A stretch of 64,000 nt of DNA from Kribbella kalugense (GCF_004365875.1 NZ_SODF01000004.1:248001-312000); one strand, 5' to 3'. Positions 7,445 to 18,250 are shown, numbered from the stretch's first letter. Notes: generated by a model from the letters alone, not told the origin. Translations and numbers: made by a program.

Positions 7445-9679
7445 CCCGGTGAAGCGCAGGTACACCGTCGCCAGGGGTGGCACGGACAGCTCGGTGCTGG
7501 TCACCAACCCGTGCCACTCCGGCCCGTCCGCCTCGACGGCGCCGAAGTTGCCGACACCGGAGCCGCCGTACGTGCTGGCGTCGGTGTTGACGACCTCCTC
7601 CCAGCGACCGGCGTACGGCAGGCCGAGCCGGTAGCCGTGGTGCGGGAGTGCGGAGAAGTTCGCCACACAGGCCACAGTCGGCGCTCCGTCGTCGCCGTAC
7701 CGGAGGAAGGAGAAGATGTTGTTGCCGGCGTCGTTGGCATCGATCCAGCTGAACTTCTCCGCGTCGTGGTCGGTCCGCCAGAACGCAGGATTGTCCTTGT
7801 AGGTCCGGTTCAGGTCGCGGACGAGCTGCTGAAGACCCTGGTGGTCAGTGTGGTCCAGCAGCCACCAGTCCAGCTCGCCCTTCTCCGACCACTCCGACTC
7901 CTGACCGAACTCGCAGCCCATGAACAGCAGCTGCTTGCCCGGGTGCGCCCACATCATCGCCAGGTACGCACGGAGGTTCGCCAGCTGCTGCCAGCGGTCG
8001 CCGGGCATCTTGCGCAGCAGCGAACCCTTGCCGTGGACAACTTCGTCGTGGGACAGCGGGAGGACGAAGTTCTCGGAGTACGCGTACATCATCGAGAACG
8101 TCATCTCGTGGTGGTGGTACTGCCGGTGGACCGGCTCGTGCTCCAGGTAGCGGAGCGAGTCGTTCATCCAGCCCATGTTCCACTTGAAGCCGAACCCGAG
8201 CCCGCCGAGATGGGTCGCCCGGGTGACGCCCGGCCAGGACGTCGACTCCTCGGCGACCGTGATCACGCCCGGGACCCGCTTGTACAGCGTCGCGTTCATC
8301 TCCTGCAGGAACGAGACCGCCTCGAGGTTCTCCCGGCCGCCGAACTGGTTCGGCACCCACTGGCCCTCCTGGCGCGAGTAGTCCAGGTAGAGCATCGAGG
8401 CGACCGCGTCGACCCGCAGGCCGTCGATGTGGAACTCCTCGGCCCAGTAGAGCGCGTTCGCGACCAGGAAGTTGCGGACCTGCGGACGGCCGAAGTCGAA
8501 CACCAGCGTGCCCCAGTCCGGCTGCTCGCCGCGACGCGGATCCGGGTGCTCGTACAGCGGCGTACCGTCGAACCGGGCCAGCGCCCAGGCGTCCTTCGGG
8601 AAGTGCGCCGGCACCCAGTCGACGAGTACGCCGATGCCGGCCTGGTGCAGCCGGTCGACCAGCAGCCGGAAGTCGTCCGGGTCGCCGAAGCGGGACGTCG
8701 GCGCGAAGTACGACGTGACCTGGTAACCCCAGGAGCCGCCGAACGGATGCTCCATCACCGGCATGAGCTCGACATGGGTGAAACCCATCTCGTTGACATA
8801 GGCAACGAGCTCGTCGGCCAGCTCGCGGTACGACTTGCCCTTCCGCCAGGACCCGAGATGCACCTCGTAGACGCTCATCGGCTCGGCGTACGCCTGGGCC
8901 GCGGCCCGGTGCTCCAGCCAGGCCGCGTCGCTCCACTCGTACGACGACTCGGTGACGACGGATGCGTTCGCCGGGGGAGTCTCGGCCAGGTTCGCCATCG
9001 GGTCGGCCTTCTGCCGCCAGACGCCGTCACGGCCGCAGATGTCGAACTTGTACCGCGTGCCCGCGCCGACGCCCGGCACGAACAGCTCCCACACGCCGGA
9101 CGAGCCGAGCGAGCGCATCGGATGCGCGCGGCCGTCCCAGAAGTTGAAGTCCGCGGTCAGCCGGATCCCTTGTGCGTTCGGGGCCCAGACGGCGAACGAC
9201 GTACCCGTGACGGTCCCGGTCGGGCCGTCGTACCGGCGGACGTGGGCGCCGAGCACGGTCCACAGCTGCTCGTGCCGGCCTTCGCCGATCAGGTGCAGGT
9301 CGACCTCGCCGAGCGACGGGAGGTAGCGGTACGGGTCGTCGACCACGGTCGCGGGACCGTCGGTGTAGGTCACCTCGAGGCGGTAGTCCGGGACCTTGTC
9401 GGTGTCGAGTACTCCTACCCAGATCCCGTCGTGCTCGTGCCGCAGGTCGAGGCGCTGCCCGTCGTACAGCACCGTGACGCTCTTCGCGAACGGGCGCAGC
9501 GCGCGGACCGTCACACCGAACTCGCCGAGATGCGGCCCGAGCACCCGATGCGGATCGTGGTACGTGCCGGCGACCAGTCGCTCGAGCTCGGTCCGATCCA
9601 CCGGAACCGCTGTCACCACAGGCTCGTCCGTCGCCACCACCGGCTCCTCAAAAGGTTCGCGCTCTCCCATGAAACACAT
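7442..9679 (-). CDS. glgB: 1,4-alpha-glucan branching enzyme (GH13)
   Basis: This enzyme introduces alpha-1,6 branches into glycogen-like glucan. The 745-residue length fits actinobacterial GlgB with two N-terminal beta-sandwich (CBM48) domains, seen at about 25-120 (GTYHDPHRVLGPHLGEFGV) and 150-250 (FAVWAPNAQGIRLTADFNFW). The GH13 barrel follows with the nucleophile Asp near 424 (HIDGLRVDAVASMLY), the acid Glu near 477 (ITVAEESTSWPG) and the transition-state Asp near 545 (LPLSHDEVVHGKGS). Start 9679 gives MCFMGERE; the ATG at 9670 is an equally plausible start. It is the last alpha-glucan gene in the minus-strand series glgE, treS, mak, glgB, but is separated from mak by an AfsR-like regulator. 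Confidence 0.97.
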   Translation of the reverse strand: MCFMGEREPFEEPVVATDEPVVTAVPVDRTELERLVAGTYHDPHRVLGPHLGEFGVTVRALRPFAKSVTVLYDGQRLDLRHEHDGIWVGVLDTDKVPDYRLEVTYTDGPATVVDDPYRYLPSLGEVDLHLIGEGRHEQLWTVLGAHVRRYDGPTGTVTGTSFAVWAPNAQGIRLTADFNFWDGRAHPMRSLGSSGVWELFVPGVGAGTRYKFDICGRDGVWRQKADPMANLAETPPANASVVTESSYEWSDAAWLEHRAAAQAYAEPMSVYEVHLGSWRKGKSYRELADELVAYVNEMGFTHVELMPVMEHPFGGSWGYQVTSYFAPTSRFGDPDDFRLLVDRLHQAGIGVLVDWVPAHFPKDAWALARFDGTPLYEHPDPRRGEQPDWGTLVFDFGRPQVRNFLVANALYWAEEFHIDGLRVDAVASMLYLDYSRQEGQWVPNQFGGRENLEAVSFLQEMNATLYKRVPGVITVAEESTSWPGVTRATHLGGLGFGFKWNMGWMNDSLRYLEHEPVHRQYHHHEMTFSMMYAYSENFVLPLSHDEVVHGKGSLLRKMPGDRWQQLANLRAYLAMMWAHPGKQLLFMGCEFGQESEWSEKGELDWWLLDHTDHQGLQQLVRDLNRTYKDNPAFWRTDHDAEKFSWIDANDAGNNIFSFLRYGDDGAPTVACVANFSALPHHGYRLGLPYAGRWEEVVNTDASTYGGSGVGNFGAVEADGPEWHGLVTSTELSVPPLATVYLRFTG

Positions 9680-9742
9680 CCTGCCCGATCAACCCCCTCA
9701 TCACTGCACCCCGTACCCGTCGAATCCCGACGTACACAACTG

Positions 9743-12619
9743 TTAGGCAGTCAGCGCATCGCGTACGGCGTTGAGACGGGCGAGGTAGCGGGGCCAGGCG
9801 AAGCCCGTTCTGGTGTAGGCGGTGGTGGTTTCGGTGACCAGGGTGGTGGCGCGATCGCGTTCGCCCTGGGCCAGCGCGAGGGCGGCGGCGACGGCGCGGG
9901 CAGCGAGCCAGGAGGTGCCGTGTTCGGCGGTTTCGGCGAAGACCGCGTCGAGGAGAGTGGCTGCCTCGTTGACCTCGCCTTGCCGGATCAGTACGTCGGC
10001 CAGGTCGAGGTGAGCGTGCGTCGTACCGCTGTCGTCGGCGACTGCGTACTCGACCGCGGCCCGCAGGTACTTCTCGGCGGCGTCGAGATCACCTCGGGCG
10101 ACGGCGACCGCGCCGCGGATCACCTCGTTCAGCGGGAGGATCTGCCGGTCGTCGAGCCGTCGTGCGTAGTGGTCGGACTCGGTCGCGGCCTTCAGCGCGT
10201 CCTCGAACCGGTCGAGACTGACGAGCGCGCCGGCGAGGTTGCTGAGACCACGGGACAGGCCGTGCTCGTCGCCGTACTCGCGGTCCGCGACGATGCAGGT
10301 CTCGTAACACTCGACCGCCTTCGCCGGCTGACCGGTGTAGACGTACAGGGTGCCGAGCGCGTCGGTGCAGGCGGACAGTCTGCGCTCGTGCTGCGGTGAG
10401 GTCCGGGCCAGCGCCTGACCGGCGAGCAAGGGCGTGAAGGCGTCGAGGAGATGACCGCGTTCGATCTCGACGATGCTGCGGTAGTAGAGCGCGGTCAGTG
10501 TGAGGGTGTCGTCGTCCTGCGTCCGTGCCAGCGCCTCGGCTTCGGTCAGGGACGCCGCGGCCTGGTCGAACCGGCCGCGCATCGTCAGGACGAAACCCTG
10601 GTTGCTGAGCGCGGTGACCCGCTCGGCGGTGGTCGCACCCGGCGCGTCCGCGAGCGCTCCGAAATGACGGGCGGCCTCGGCGTACCAGCCGCGGATCAGC
10701 CAGGGGGTGTGTAGCGCGAGCGCGAGGCGCAGGCCGCCGGCGTGGTCGGTCCCGGGCGCCCGGTCGAGGATGTCCAGCAGGTTGGGCCATTCGGCGAAGA
10801 CTTCGGTGATCGACTCGGCCGTCGCGAAGTCGTCGGCGCTGCGCCCGAGTGTCTCGACGAATCCGACCGCCCAGTTCAGCTGCGCGGTACGGGCGCCCTC
10901 GGTCTCGCCGGCCTCGTCGAGCTTCGCCAGCGCGTAGTCGCGCACAGTCTCCAGCAACCGGAACCGGCGGCCGTTGACTGCCTCGACGGTCAGCAGACTC
11001 CGGTCGGCGAGCTCGGTCAGCGCCGGCGCGACGTCCCGCGGATCGACGGCGACTTGTTCCGCGGCTTCCAAGGTGAATCCACCGGCGAAGACCGCGACGC
11101 GACGCAGTACGGCGCGCTCAACGTCGCCGAGCAACTGGTGACTCCAGTCCAATGCCGCCACCAGACTCGTGTGCCGCAGTTGGGCGTCACGGGATCCGGC
11201 GACCAGCAGCCGCATCCGGTCGGACAAGCGCTTGGCCAGTTGCGGGACGGTCAACGTGCGGGTGAGACCAGCGGCCAGCTCGATGCCGAGCGGGTACCTG
11301 TCGACCGCCGTGCAGATCGCGGCCACCTGCTCCGGGTCGGCTCCCAGCGCATCGGCGGCGCAGCGTTCGGTGAACAGGCGGGCAGCGTCCAACGCGTCGA
11401 GCGGGCGCATCGGCCGGATCTCCTCGGCTGCGACTTGTAGCGGTCGCTGCGAGGTGACCAGGACGGTTAATGCGGGAGCGCGGCCGAGCAATGCCGCGAC
11501 GATTTCGGCGGTCTGCTCGACCACGTGCTCCGCGTTGTCGAGCACGAGCACGGCAGCGCCCAGCGCCGCGGCGGCAGCGCCGATCGGGTCGTTGCCGCTG
11601 GCGTCGTCGCCCACAATCGCTTCCAGTACGGCGCTTTCACGCTGCAGAGGCGCTAGTTCTACGAGGCGTACGGCGCGACCCGGAACGGCTCGTGCTGCCT
11701 CGAAGGCGAGCCGGGACTTCCCGCTGCCCGGGCCGCCGGTCAACGTGATCAGACCGGGTTCGCCGAGCCGATGTACCAGCGACACCAGCTCTTTCTCCCG
11801 ACCGACAAAGCTGGTCAACGCAGCCGGCAGCTCAGCCACCACGGTCGGTGCAGGTGTGGTCTGGAGCAGCAGGGTGGGGTCCTGGCGGAGGAGCCGGAGT
11901 TCCATCGCGGCGGTGTCTGGTGCGGGATCCACGCCTAGCTCGTCGGCCAGGCGGCTGCGGAGTTTCGCCATCCGGGCCAGGGCATCCGCTTGGCGGCCGG
12001 TCCGGTACAGCGCGAGAGCCAACAGGCACCAGAGCCGTTCGTGTAAAGGGTTCTCGCCGGCCAGCGCCTCCAGCTCGCGCGCGGCCTCCGCAGCGTGACC
12101 GAGAGCCAGCTCGGCGTCCAGCAGCTCGACCTGCAGTGTCAGTCGCCAGGCGTCCAGTTGCTCGCCTTCGATGACGGCGTACGGCACCGTGCGCAGGTCG
12201 GCCAGCGACGGGCCTCGCCAGTTCGCCAGCGCCGTCCGTGCTGCCGTACGCACCGTGAGGTGGTCGCCCGATCTGGCGGCCGCGTGCATCCGCTCGGCGG
12301 CTGCCTGAGCCTCGGTGAGATCGGTGACCCGAGCCGCCAGCGCGTAGCCGCCGTTGACGCGGGTGAGGAGCTCCGGCGAGTCCAGCGCGGCCCGGAGCCG
12401 GGAGGCGAGCACGCGCAACCGCTCGGTCGGACGGGCCAGGTCGACGTCACCCCACAGATCGGCCGCGAGCCGGCCGTCCGGAACCGACATGCCACCGGCC
12501 AGTGTGAGCCGGACCAGCAGTGCGCGTTCCAGTGGGCGATCGACCGCCAGCGGGATGCCGTCGAGCCTGACCACCAGAGGACCGAGAACACCGACCTCTA
12601 GCAACGGCTCGGGTGGCAT
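9743..12619 (-). CDS. AfsR/SARP-like regulator: BTAD, STAND NTPase and TPR domains
   Basis: This large cytoplasmic regulator has 958 residues. Residues 1-90 form a reduced OmpR-like DNA-binding domain and 95-245 the BTAD domain (ALYRTGRQADALARMAKLRS, ELGVDPAPDTAAMELRLLRQ). Residues 265-540 form a STAND/NB-ARC ATPase with Walker A GGPGSGKSRLA, Walker B AVLVLDNAEH and the sensor-like segment PLGIELAAGL. The remaining ~400 residues are TPR repeats. Such proteins switch on ATP binding and a ligand or partner sensed by the repeats. The gene sits inside the alpha-glucan cluster between mak and glgB, so control of glucan metabolism is possible but not shown. The ATG at 12619 lies 8 nt downstream of TGTAATAC. 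Confidence 0.9.
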   Translation of the reverse strand: MPPEPLLEVGVLGPLVVRLDGIPLAVDRPLERALLVRLTLAGGMSVPDGRLAADLWGDVDLARPTERLRVLASRLRAALDSPELLTRVNGGYALAARVTDLTEAQAAAERMHAAARSGDHLTVRTAARTALANWRGPSLADLRTVPYAVIEGEQLDAWRLTLQVELLDAELALGHAAEAARELEALAGENPLHERLWCLLALALYRTGRQADALARMAKLRSRLADELGVDPAPDTAAMELRLLRQDPTLLLQTTPAPTVVAELPAALTSFVGREKELVSLVHRLGEPGLITLTGGPGSGKSRLAFEAARAVPGRAVRLVELAPLQRESAVLEAIVGDDASGNDPIGAAAAALGAAVLVLDNAEHVVEQTAEIVAALLGRAPALTVLVTSQRPLQVAAEEIRPMRPLDALDAARLFTERCAADALGADPEQVAAICTAVDRYPLGIELAAGLTRTLTVPQLAKRLSDRMRLLVAGSRDAQLRHTSLVAALDWSHQLLGDVERAVLRRVAVFAGGFTLEAAEQVAVDPRDVAPALTELADRSLLTVEAVNGRRFRLLETVRDYALAKLDEAGETEGARTAQLNWAVGFVETLGRSADDFATAESITEVFAEWPNLLDILDRAPGTDHAGGLRLALALHTPWLIRGWYAEAARHFGALADAPGATTAERVTALSNQGFVLTMRGRFDQAAASLTEAEALARTQDDDTLTLTALYYRSIVEIERGHLLDAFTPLLAGQALARTSPQHERRLSACTDALGTLYVYTGQPAKAVECYETCIVADREYGDEHGLSRGLSNLAGALVSLDRFEDALKAATESDHYARRLDDRQILPLNEVIRGAVAVARGDLDAAEKYLRAAVEYAVADDSGTTHAHLDLADVLIRQGEVNEAATLLDAVFAETAEHGTSWLAARAVAAALALAQGERDRATTLVTETTTAYTRTGFAWPRYLARLNAVRDALTA

Positions 12620-12627
12620 ACCGGCAA

Positions 12628-12633
12628 GTATTA
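12628..12633 (-). promoter_or_regulatory. -10 box (TAATAC, extended TGN) of the AfsR-like gene
   Basis: On the minus strand CTGTAATAC ends 8 nt before the ATG at 12619. The inverted pair ATTACAG (12630-12636) / CTGTAAT (12655-12661) spans the promoter and could be an operator. Confidence 0.45.
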
Positions 12634-12661
12634 CAGTGGTCGGCCACCCACGCTCTGTAAT

Positions 12662-12692
12662 TCTCAGCCGAAGTGAGATTACTTGGCTGAGA
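12662..12692 (-). terminator. Hairpin after mak
   Basis: TCTCAGCC (12662-12669) pairs with GGCTGAGA (12685-12692); AAGT/ACTT extends the stem past one bulged base. It lies 9 bp beyond the mak stop and before the promoter of the AfsR-like gene. There is no T-run, so it may be an imperfect terminator or an mRNA 3'-end stabiliser. Confidence 0.5.
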
Positions 12693-12701
12693 TTTGGGGT
12701 A

Positions 12702-14126
12702 CTACTGTTCGGCCAGCTGTGCCGCTGCGGACAGCGGGATCGGTAGCCAGGTGGGGCGGTTGCGGGCCTCGTAGAGGACCTCGTAGATGACCTTGTCGGC
12801 CAGGAACGCGTTCAGCAGGACGGTCTCCTCGCGGGGATCGTTGCCGGCAACCTCGGCGTACCCGTCGCAGAACGCCTGCTGGTTGCGGGTCGCCCACTCG
12901 GCCGCGCGGTAGGCGATCTGCTGGTCGCCCCGGTGGTCTTCCAGCAGCGACCGGGCCGCGTAGTCGAACGAGCGCAGCATCCCGGCGATGTCCTTCACCG
13001 GGGTGTCCAGCGCCCGCCGCTCGATCAGCGACTTGGCCGGCTCGCCCTCGAAGTCGATCAGCTTCCAGCCGTCGATGGTCCGCAGTACCTGCCCCAGGTG
13101 GAAGTCGCCGTGGATCCGCTGCACCGTGACCGGCTGGTCGTACGCCGCCAGCGCCTCGAACCACCGCGCCAGGCCGGCCTTGTACTGCGTGAGCTCGGGA
13201 ATCGCAGCGGCGGCCAGATCGAGCCGGCGTTGCATCGCCGCGGCGTGCTCGACCAGCTTGGCCGGCTCCCAGATGTCGGTGCCGAGCGCCTTGCCCAGCT
13301 CGGAGTGCACCTCCGCGGTGCTCGCGCCGAGCCGGTGCGACTCGGGCGCGAAATCGCCGCCGACCTCCTCGGCATGCAGGTCGGCCTCGGCGTACAGGTC
13401 CCGCACCGACGAGGTCGCGAACGACCAGCCGTCGGTCGCGTTGCTCTGGAACGCCGTCATCATCGCCAACTCACCCGAGACGGTCTCACCCTCGGGACCG
13501 TCGCCGGCCCGCGGCCACCGACCGCGTGCCGAGCCCAGCACCTCGGGGACCAGCTCGGACCCGGCCTCGGTGAGCGCCGACTCGATCTCGACCCCCGGGT
13601 TGCTCCCGGGCTCGAGCCGGCGGAACACCTTCAGCAGCGCAACATCGCCGAACACCAGCGACGTGTTGCTCTGCTCGACCGTGAGCACCAGCGACTGCGC
13701 GTCCTCCGGTACCTCGATGGTCCGGTCCGGAGCCTGGACGGGATGGAACTCCAGCCCGTCCAGCCGCCGTCCGTGCGTCAGCCCGTCCAGCCAGTACGGC
13801 GTCGCTTCCTTGTCGTGCAGCGCGTCGTACACCCAGACACCCTCGTCGCCGAGATCTGGTTCCGCCCACTCACCGATCAGCGCGTGGCCGAGGTTGTCGA
13901 CCGGCGCGCGATGGTAGCTGAGCGGCAGCTGGTACACCCGGATCGGGATGTCGACCCCAGGCGGCCCCGCACAATAGACGAACCCGATCCGGACCGCCGG
14001 CCAGGCGCCCGCGTCCGACAGCCACACCGAGGTGGCCACCGCTTCGACGCGGACGTCGTGTCCCTTCTCCCCGAACCACCGCTGGCTCGCACAGAAGGAC
14101 TGGACCTGGTCCAGATGGGAAGTCAC
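12702..14126 (-). CDS. mak: Maltokinase
   Basis: ATP-dependent phosphorylation of maltose to maltose-1-phosphate, the substrate of GlgE. The 474 residues match the usual length. An N-terminal cap (RWFGEKGHDVRVEAV, typical of Mak/Pep2) is followed by a kinase lobe with ALLKVFRRLEPGSNPGVEIE. The APH-like catalytic loop is IHGDFHLGQVLRT near residues 340-352, and WKLIDFEGEP holds the metal-binding Asp. The start is GTG 14126, directly after the TAA of treS (14129-14127) with no gap, so translational coupling with trehalose synthase is expected. TreS and Mak are known to form a complex in mycobacteria; here they remain separate proteins. Confidence 0.95.
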   Translation of the reverse strand: MTSHLDQVQSFCASQRWFGEKGHDVRVEAVATSVWLSDAGAWPAVRIGFVYCAGPPGVDIPIRVYQLPLSYHRAPVDNLGHALIGEWAEPDLGDEGVWVYDALHDKEATPYWLDGLTHGRRLDGLEFHPVQAPDRTIEVPEDAQSLVLTVEQSNTSLVFGDVALLKVFRRLEPGSNPGVEIESALTEAGSELVPEVLGSARGRWPRAGDGPEGETVSGELAMMTAFQSNATDGWSFATSSVRDLYAEADLHAEEVGGDFAPESHRLGASTAEVHSELGKALGTDIWEPAKLVEHAAAMQRRLDLAAAAIPELTQYKAGLARWFEALAAYDQPVTVQRIHGDFHLGQVLRTIDGWKLIDFEGEPAKSLIERRALDTPVKDIAGMLRSFDYAARSLLEDHRGDQQIAYRAAEWATRNQQAFCDGYAEVAGNDPREETVLLNAFLADKVIYEVLYEARNRPTWLPIPLSAAAQLAEQ

Positions 14127-15848
<1,722 letters not shown>

Positions 15849-16071
15849 CGGTGTCTCCAAACCTAGTTCCCGTACCCCGTTCGGGCGCACCTAAAAGGGG
15901 CCCTGAAAGGGGGTAGGGCAGTGCATTGATCCCGGACGACTCCGGGAATACTGCGGTGACGTGGCTGACGCCGACGGTCGGACGGTTCCGCAAGGCGTTC
16001 AGCACAGTCTGACGGCCCTTTGCCAGTACAAGCAAATGGGCTCGCGAACCGATTTCCCGACAGGCTTGCGG

Positions 16072-16275
16072 TCAGCGCTTGCGGCCGCGCTCCTGCTCCC
16101 GCTGCGGGTTCTGCGACGCACCCCGGCGCCGCCCACCCGACAACCACCGCCGCCGCGGCTTCACCGCTCCCTTCGCATCCGCAACCCCGATCCGCGGATC
16201 CCTCTTCTGCAACAACTCGTCAGCCGTGAGGATCTCGTCCGGGACAATCGGCTCCGGCGCGTCGGGTTCGATCAC
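16072..16275 (-). CDS. Small hypothetical protein, acidic N-terminus and Arg-rich tail
   Basis: A 67-residue open frame starts with GTG as VIEPDAPEPIVPDEILTADE and ends in an Arg/Gln/Ser-rich tail (RRRWLSGGRRRGASQ). TACGAT on the minus strand (16287-16282) is 6 nt upstream of the GTG, so a leaderless message is plausible. I do not recognise the family. The split into an acidic segment with ADELLQKRDPRIG and a strongly basic tail hints at nucleic-acid or ribosome association, but that is speculation. It lies in the gap between treS and the HicB-like gene, on the same strand. Confidence 0.5.
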   Translation of the reverse strand: MIEPDAPEPIVPDEILTADELLQKRDPRIGVADAKGAVKPRRRWLSGGRRRGASQNPQREQERGRKR

Positions 16276-16281
16276 GCTCTG

Positions 16282-16287
16282 ATCGTA
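16282..16287 (-). promoter_or_regulatory. Leaderless -10 box (small ORF)
   Basis: TACGAT ends 6 nt before the GTG at 16275. It supports that start for the small protein. Confidence 0.35.
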
Positions 16288-16304
16288 GGACTGAGCTGGG
16301 TCAG

Positions 16305-16505
16305 TTACGGGAGGTCGACTACTAGTTGCTCGGGGATGCCGGAGTCGGTGGCTGCTTGGGTGATCGAGGTGCGGAGGTCCTCGATGGCGGCCTCGCGGGT
16401 CGCGCCTTCGCCCTGGACGAAGATGTCCGGGGTGAGGGCTGCTTCGGCCACCCAGGTGCCGTCCTCGTCTTGTTCGACGACGTAGGGGACGTGGAGCTGG
16501 GGCAC
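16305..16505 (-). CDS. HicB-like small protein without a HicA partner
   Basis: This 66-residue protein has the compact HicB fold pattern: LHVPYVVEQDEDGTWVAEAA, then VQGEGATREAAIEDLRTSIT. HicB antitoxins carry this RNase-H-like half plus a DNA-binding tail. The tail is missing here, and no HicA-like double-stranded RNA-binding toxin gene is found next to it. Solitary actinobacterial members are therefore better called HicB-like proteins of unknown role. It is 15 bp downstream of the arfC stop on the same strand, so it may be the last gene of the arf operon. Confidence 0.7.
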   Translation of the reverse strand: MPQLHVPYVVEQDEDGTWVAEAALTPDIFVQGEGATREAAIEDLRTSITQAATDSGIPEQLVVDLP

Positions 16506-16520
16506 GATGGTTCCTCGGGG

Positions 16521-17051
16521 TCAGTCGGGGTCGGTCGCTGGGTTCGTCGACTTGCGGGGGCGGCGGACGTACTTGGCGAAACCGGCGCGCTCGGCGTCGG
16601 CCTCGGTGCGGAACCAGACTTCGGGTTTGGTCCGGCCGTAGTACGGCGAATCGGGCGTGTGGAACAGCATCGACTGGGCGTTGCCCTTGATGGTGAACCC
16701 GTCCGGCGGACCCTGGTGCGGGACCGCTTCGGCCGAGCCTTCGCCGTACCGTCCGGGCGCCACCTTCGCAGGCGGCGCCGGTTGGGGTACGGCGGGCTCG
16801 ACGTCGAAGAGAGTCGGCGCGTCCATGACCCGGGAGCCGGGCTCGGTGTCCATCACCCGGGAGAAGACCGGCTCGGGGGCAGACGCCTTCGTTTCCGTGA
16901 CCGCGGCTCCGACCAGCACGGGTTCGGGTTCTTCCAGCGGTGGGGGAGCGGCGGCGGGCCGGCGGCGGTCGAGCAGGATCCAGGTGATGATCGCGCCGAG
17001 CACGAACGCGAGCAGCGACCACAACCAGTTGTGTCGCAGCAGCCAGCTCAT
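16521..17051 (-). CDS. arfC: ArfC-like membrane protein with C-terminal sunset domain
   Basis: The protein has 176 residues. It begins MSWLLRHNWLWSLLAFVLGA with one membrane helix at ~8-27, followed by RRR. A Pro/Ala/Glu-rich linker of about 80 residues follows. The C-terminal ~55 residues form the sunset domain (GFTIKGNAQSMLFHTPDSPY, then VWFRTEADAERAGFAKY). From memory, this is the layout annotated as channel accessory protein ArfC, sunset variant. The ATG at 17051 follows GAGAGGAG and overlaps the stop of arfB by ATGA. In Mycobacterium tuberculosis the three-gene operon is linked to adaptation to acid and ammonia release. That function is carried over by similarity only. Confidence 0.8.
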   Translation of the reverse strand: MSWLLRHNWLWSLLAFVLGAIITWILLDRRRPAAAPPPLEEPEPVLVGAAVTETKASAPEPVFSRVMDTEPGSRVMDAPTLFDVEPAVPQPAPPAKVAPGRYGEGSAEAVPHQGPPDGFTIKGNAQSMLFHTPDSPYYGRTKPEVWFRTEADAERAGFAKYVRRPRKSTNPATDPD

Positions 17052-17161
17052 GCGCCTGCTCCTCTCGTCCGAACGAGTCGGTGCACCAGCCAGGCGGCGG
17101 CGCTGCCCAGCACGAACGCGACCAGCAGCAGGATCCAGGTCTCGGCGATCAGCCAACTCAT
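17048..17161 (-). CDS. arfB: ArfB-like 37-residue membrane protein
   Basis: This tiny gene was found by translating the gap. It encodes 37 residues starting MSWLIAETWILLLVAFVLGS, one hydrophobic helix (~8-28), and a short basic tail (HRLVRTRGAGA). It starts immediately after the arfA stop (TAG then ATG, no gap) and its TGA overlaps the arfC ATG. The tight packing between an OmpA-type protein and a sunset-domain protein matches the arfABC order. Its first residues MSWL also open ArfC, so the two N-terminal helices are probably related by duplication. Confidence 0.85.
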   Translation of the reverse strand: MSWLIAETWILLLVAFVLGSAAAWLVHRLVRTRGAGA

Positions 17162-18250
17162 CTAATTCCCCTGCACTACTCGGATCTCGGCGCGGCGGTT
17201 CGCGACCCGGCCGGCGCCCGTGGCGTTGGAAGCGATCGGGAAGGCCTGCCCGTACCCGTTCGCGAGGATCCGGTTCGCGTTGATCCCGAGCCGGACCAGC
17301 TCGGCCTTCACCGCGGCGGCCCGGCGCTCCGACAGCGGCAGACTGCTGGCCGGTGAACCGAGGTCGTCGGTGTGACCGGCGACCTCGACACGTGCCGTCG
17401 TACACGACTTCAGTACGGCGGCGGCCTTCACCACGGAGGGCTTCGAGGCGTCGTTCACGATCGACGTACCGGACAGGAAGTTGATCTTGTACATCCGGCT
17501 GAACTCGGCCAGCCGGGTCTGGAACGTGCGGCACGGCTCGCTCACCGCGGACTTCGGCGGCGTCGGAAGCTGCAGTTGGTCGGCCACGACCGCGCCGGGG
17601 ACCGCCTTCGCCGCGGCCCGGCCGACGGTCGCCTTGGTCGCCTGGTCCGGCACCTGACCGCTCAGCGTCACCGTGTCCCCGTCGTACCGCACCGAGGCGT
17701 CGCCGGTCCCGATCGCGAGCGCCCGCAGCAGCGCGGAGATCGGCGCAGCGTCGGCAAGCCCGGCAGCAGGGTCGATCGTCGTACGGTCGTCGTACTCACG
17801 GTCCTCGCCGAGCAACTGGTCGACGTCGGCCGCGATCGCATCCTTGACCGCCTGGCTGCGAACCGGAGCCTGCACCCGGATCGCCTGATCCGTCCGCCCG
17901 ACCTCGAACGCAGGTACGCCGGACTCTTCAGGCGGAGCGCTCGTCGGTGAGGGCGTTGGTGTCGTGCCGCCCTCGATCCGGACGGACCGAACACCTTCGA
18001 CTCCGGTGACAACCGCGCGTACGGCGTTCGGATCGACCCCGTCCGGCACGGTGATCTTCGCGTCCCGGCCGTTGAAATCGACCGAGCTGGTCTCGATGCC
18101 GCGGGCCTGCAGGGCGGCGAGAGTACGGTCGCGGAGGTCGTCCTCGGTGGTGCCTGCCTTGGCGGGAATCAGCACAGCCGTCAGCAGTACGGGCACCGCG
18201 AGGGCCGCGAGCAGCCAGACGACGAGCGGCCGTCGAATGAGACGGGGCAC
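17162..18250 (-). CDS. arfA: ArfA-like protein: membrane anchor, BON-like region, OmpA domain
   Basis: The protein has 362 residues. The start is GTG 18250 (VPRLIRRPLVVWLLAALAVP), preceded by GGAGGAAC, rather than the longer reading to 18409. A single N-terminal helix is followed by two BON-like modules (RDRTLAALQARGIETSSVDF; DTVTLSGQVPDQATKATVGR). Residues ~245-360 form an OmpA/MotB peptidoglycan-binding domain (INFLSGTSIVND, VEVAGHTDDLGSPASS, RVANRRAEIRV). It resembles mycobacterial OmpATb (ArfA). Because this organism probably lacks a mycolic-acid outer membrane, a role as a cell-wall-anchored scaffold is more likely than an outer-membrane pore; that is inference. It is divergent from the winged-helix regulator at 18503. 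Confidence 0.88.
   Translation of the reverse strand: MPRLIRRPLVVWLLAALAVPVLLTAVLIPAKAGTTEDDLRDRTLAALQARGIETSSVDFNGRDAKITVPDGVDPNAVRAVVTGVEGVRSVRIEGGTTPTPSPTSAPPEESGVPAFEVGRTDQAIRVQAPVRSQAVKDAIAADVDQLLGEDREYDDRTTIDPAAGLADAAPISALLRALAIGTGDASVRYDGDTVTLSGQVPDQATKATVGRAAAKAVPGAVVADQLQLPTPPKSAVSEPCRTFQTRLAEFSRMYKINFLSGTSIVNDASKPSVVKAAAVLKSCTTARVEVAGHTDDLGSPASSLPLSERRAAAVKAELVRLGINANRILANGYGQAFPIASNATGAGRVANRRAEIRVVQGN

Noticed and set aside
16305..16505. HicAB toxin-antitoxin system
   Set aside because: Only a HicB-like protein is present; no HicA toxin frame was found on either side.
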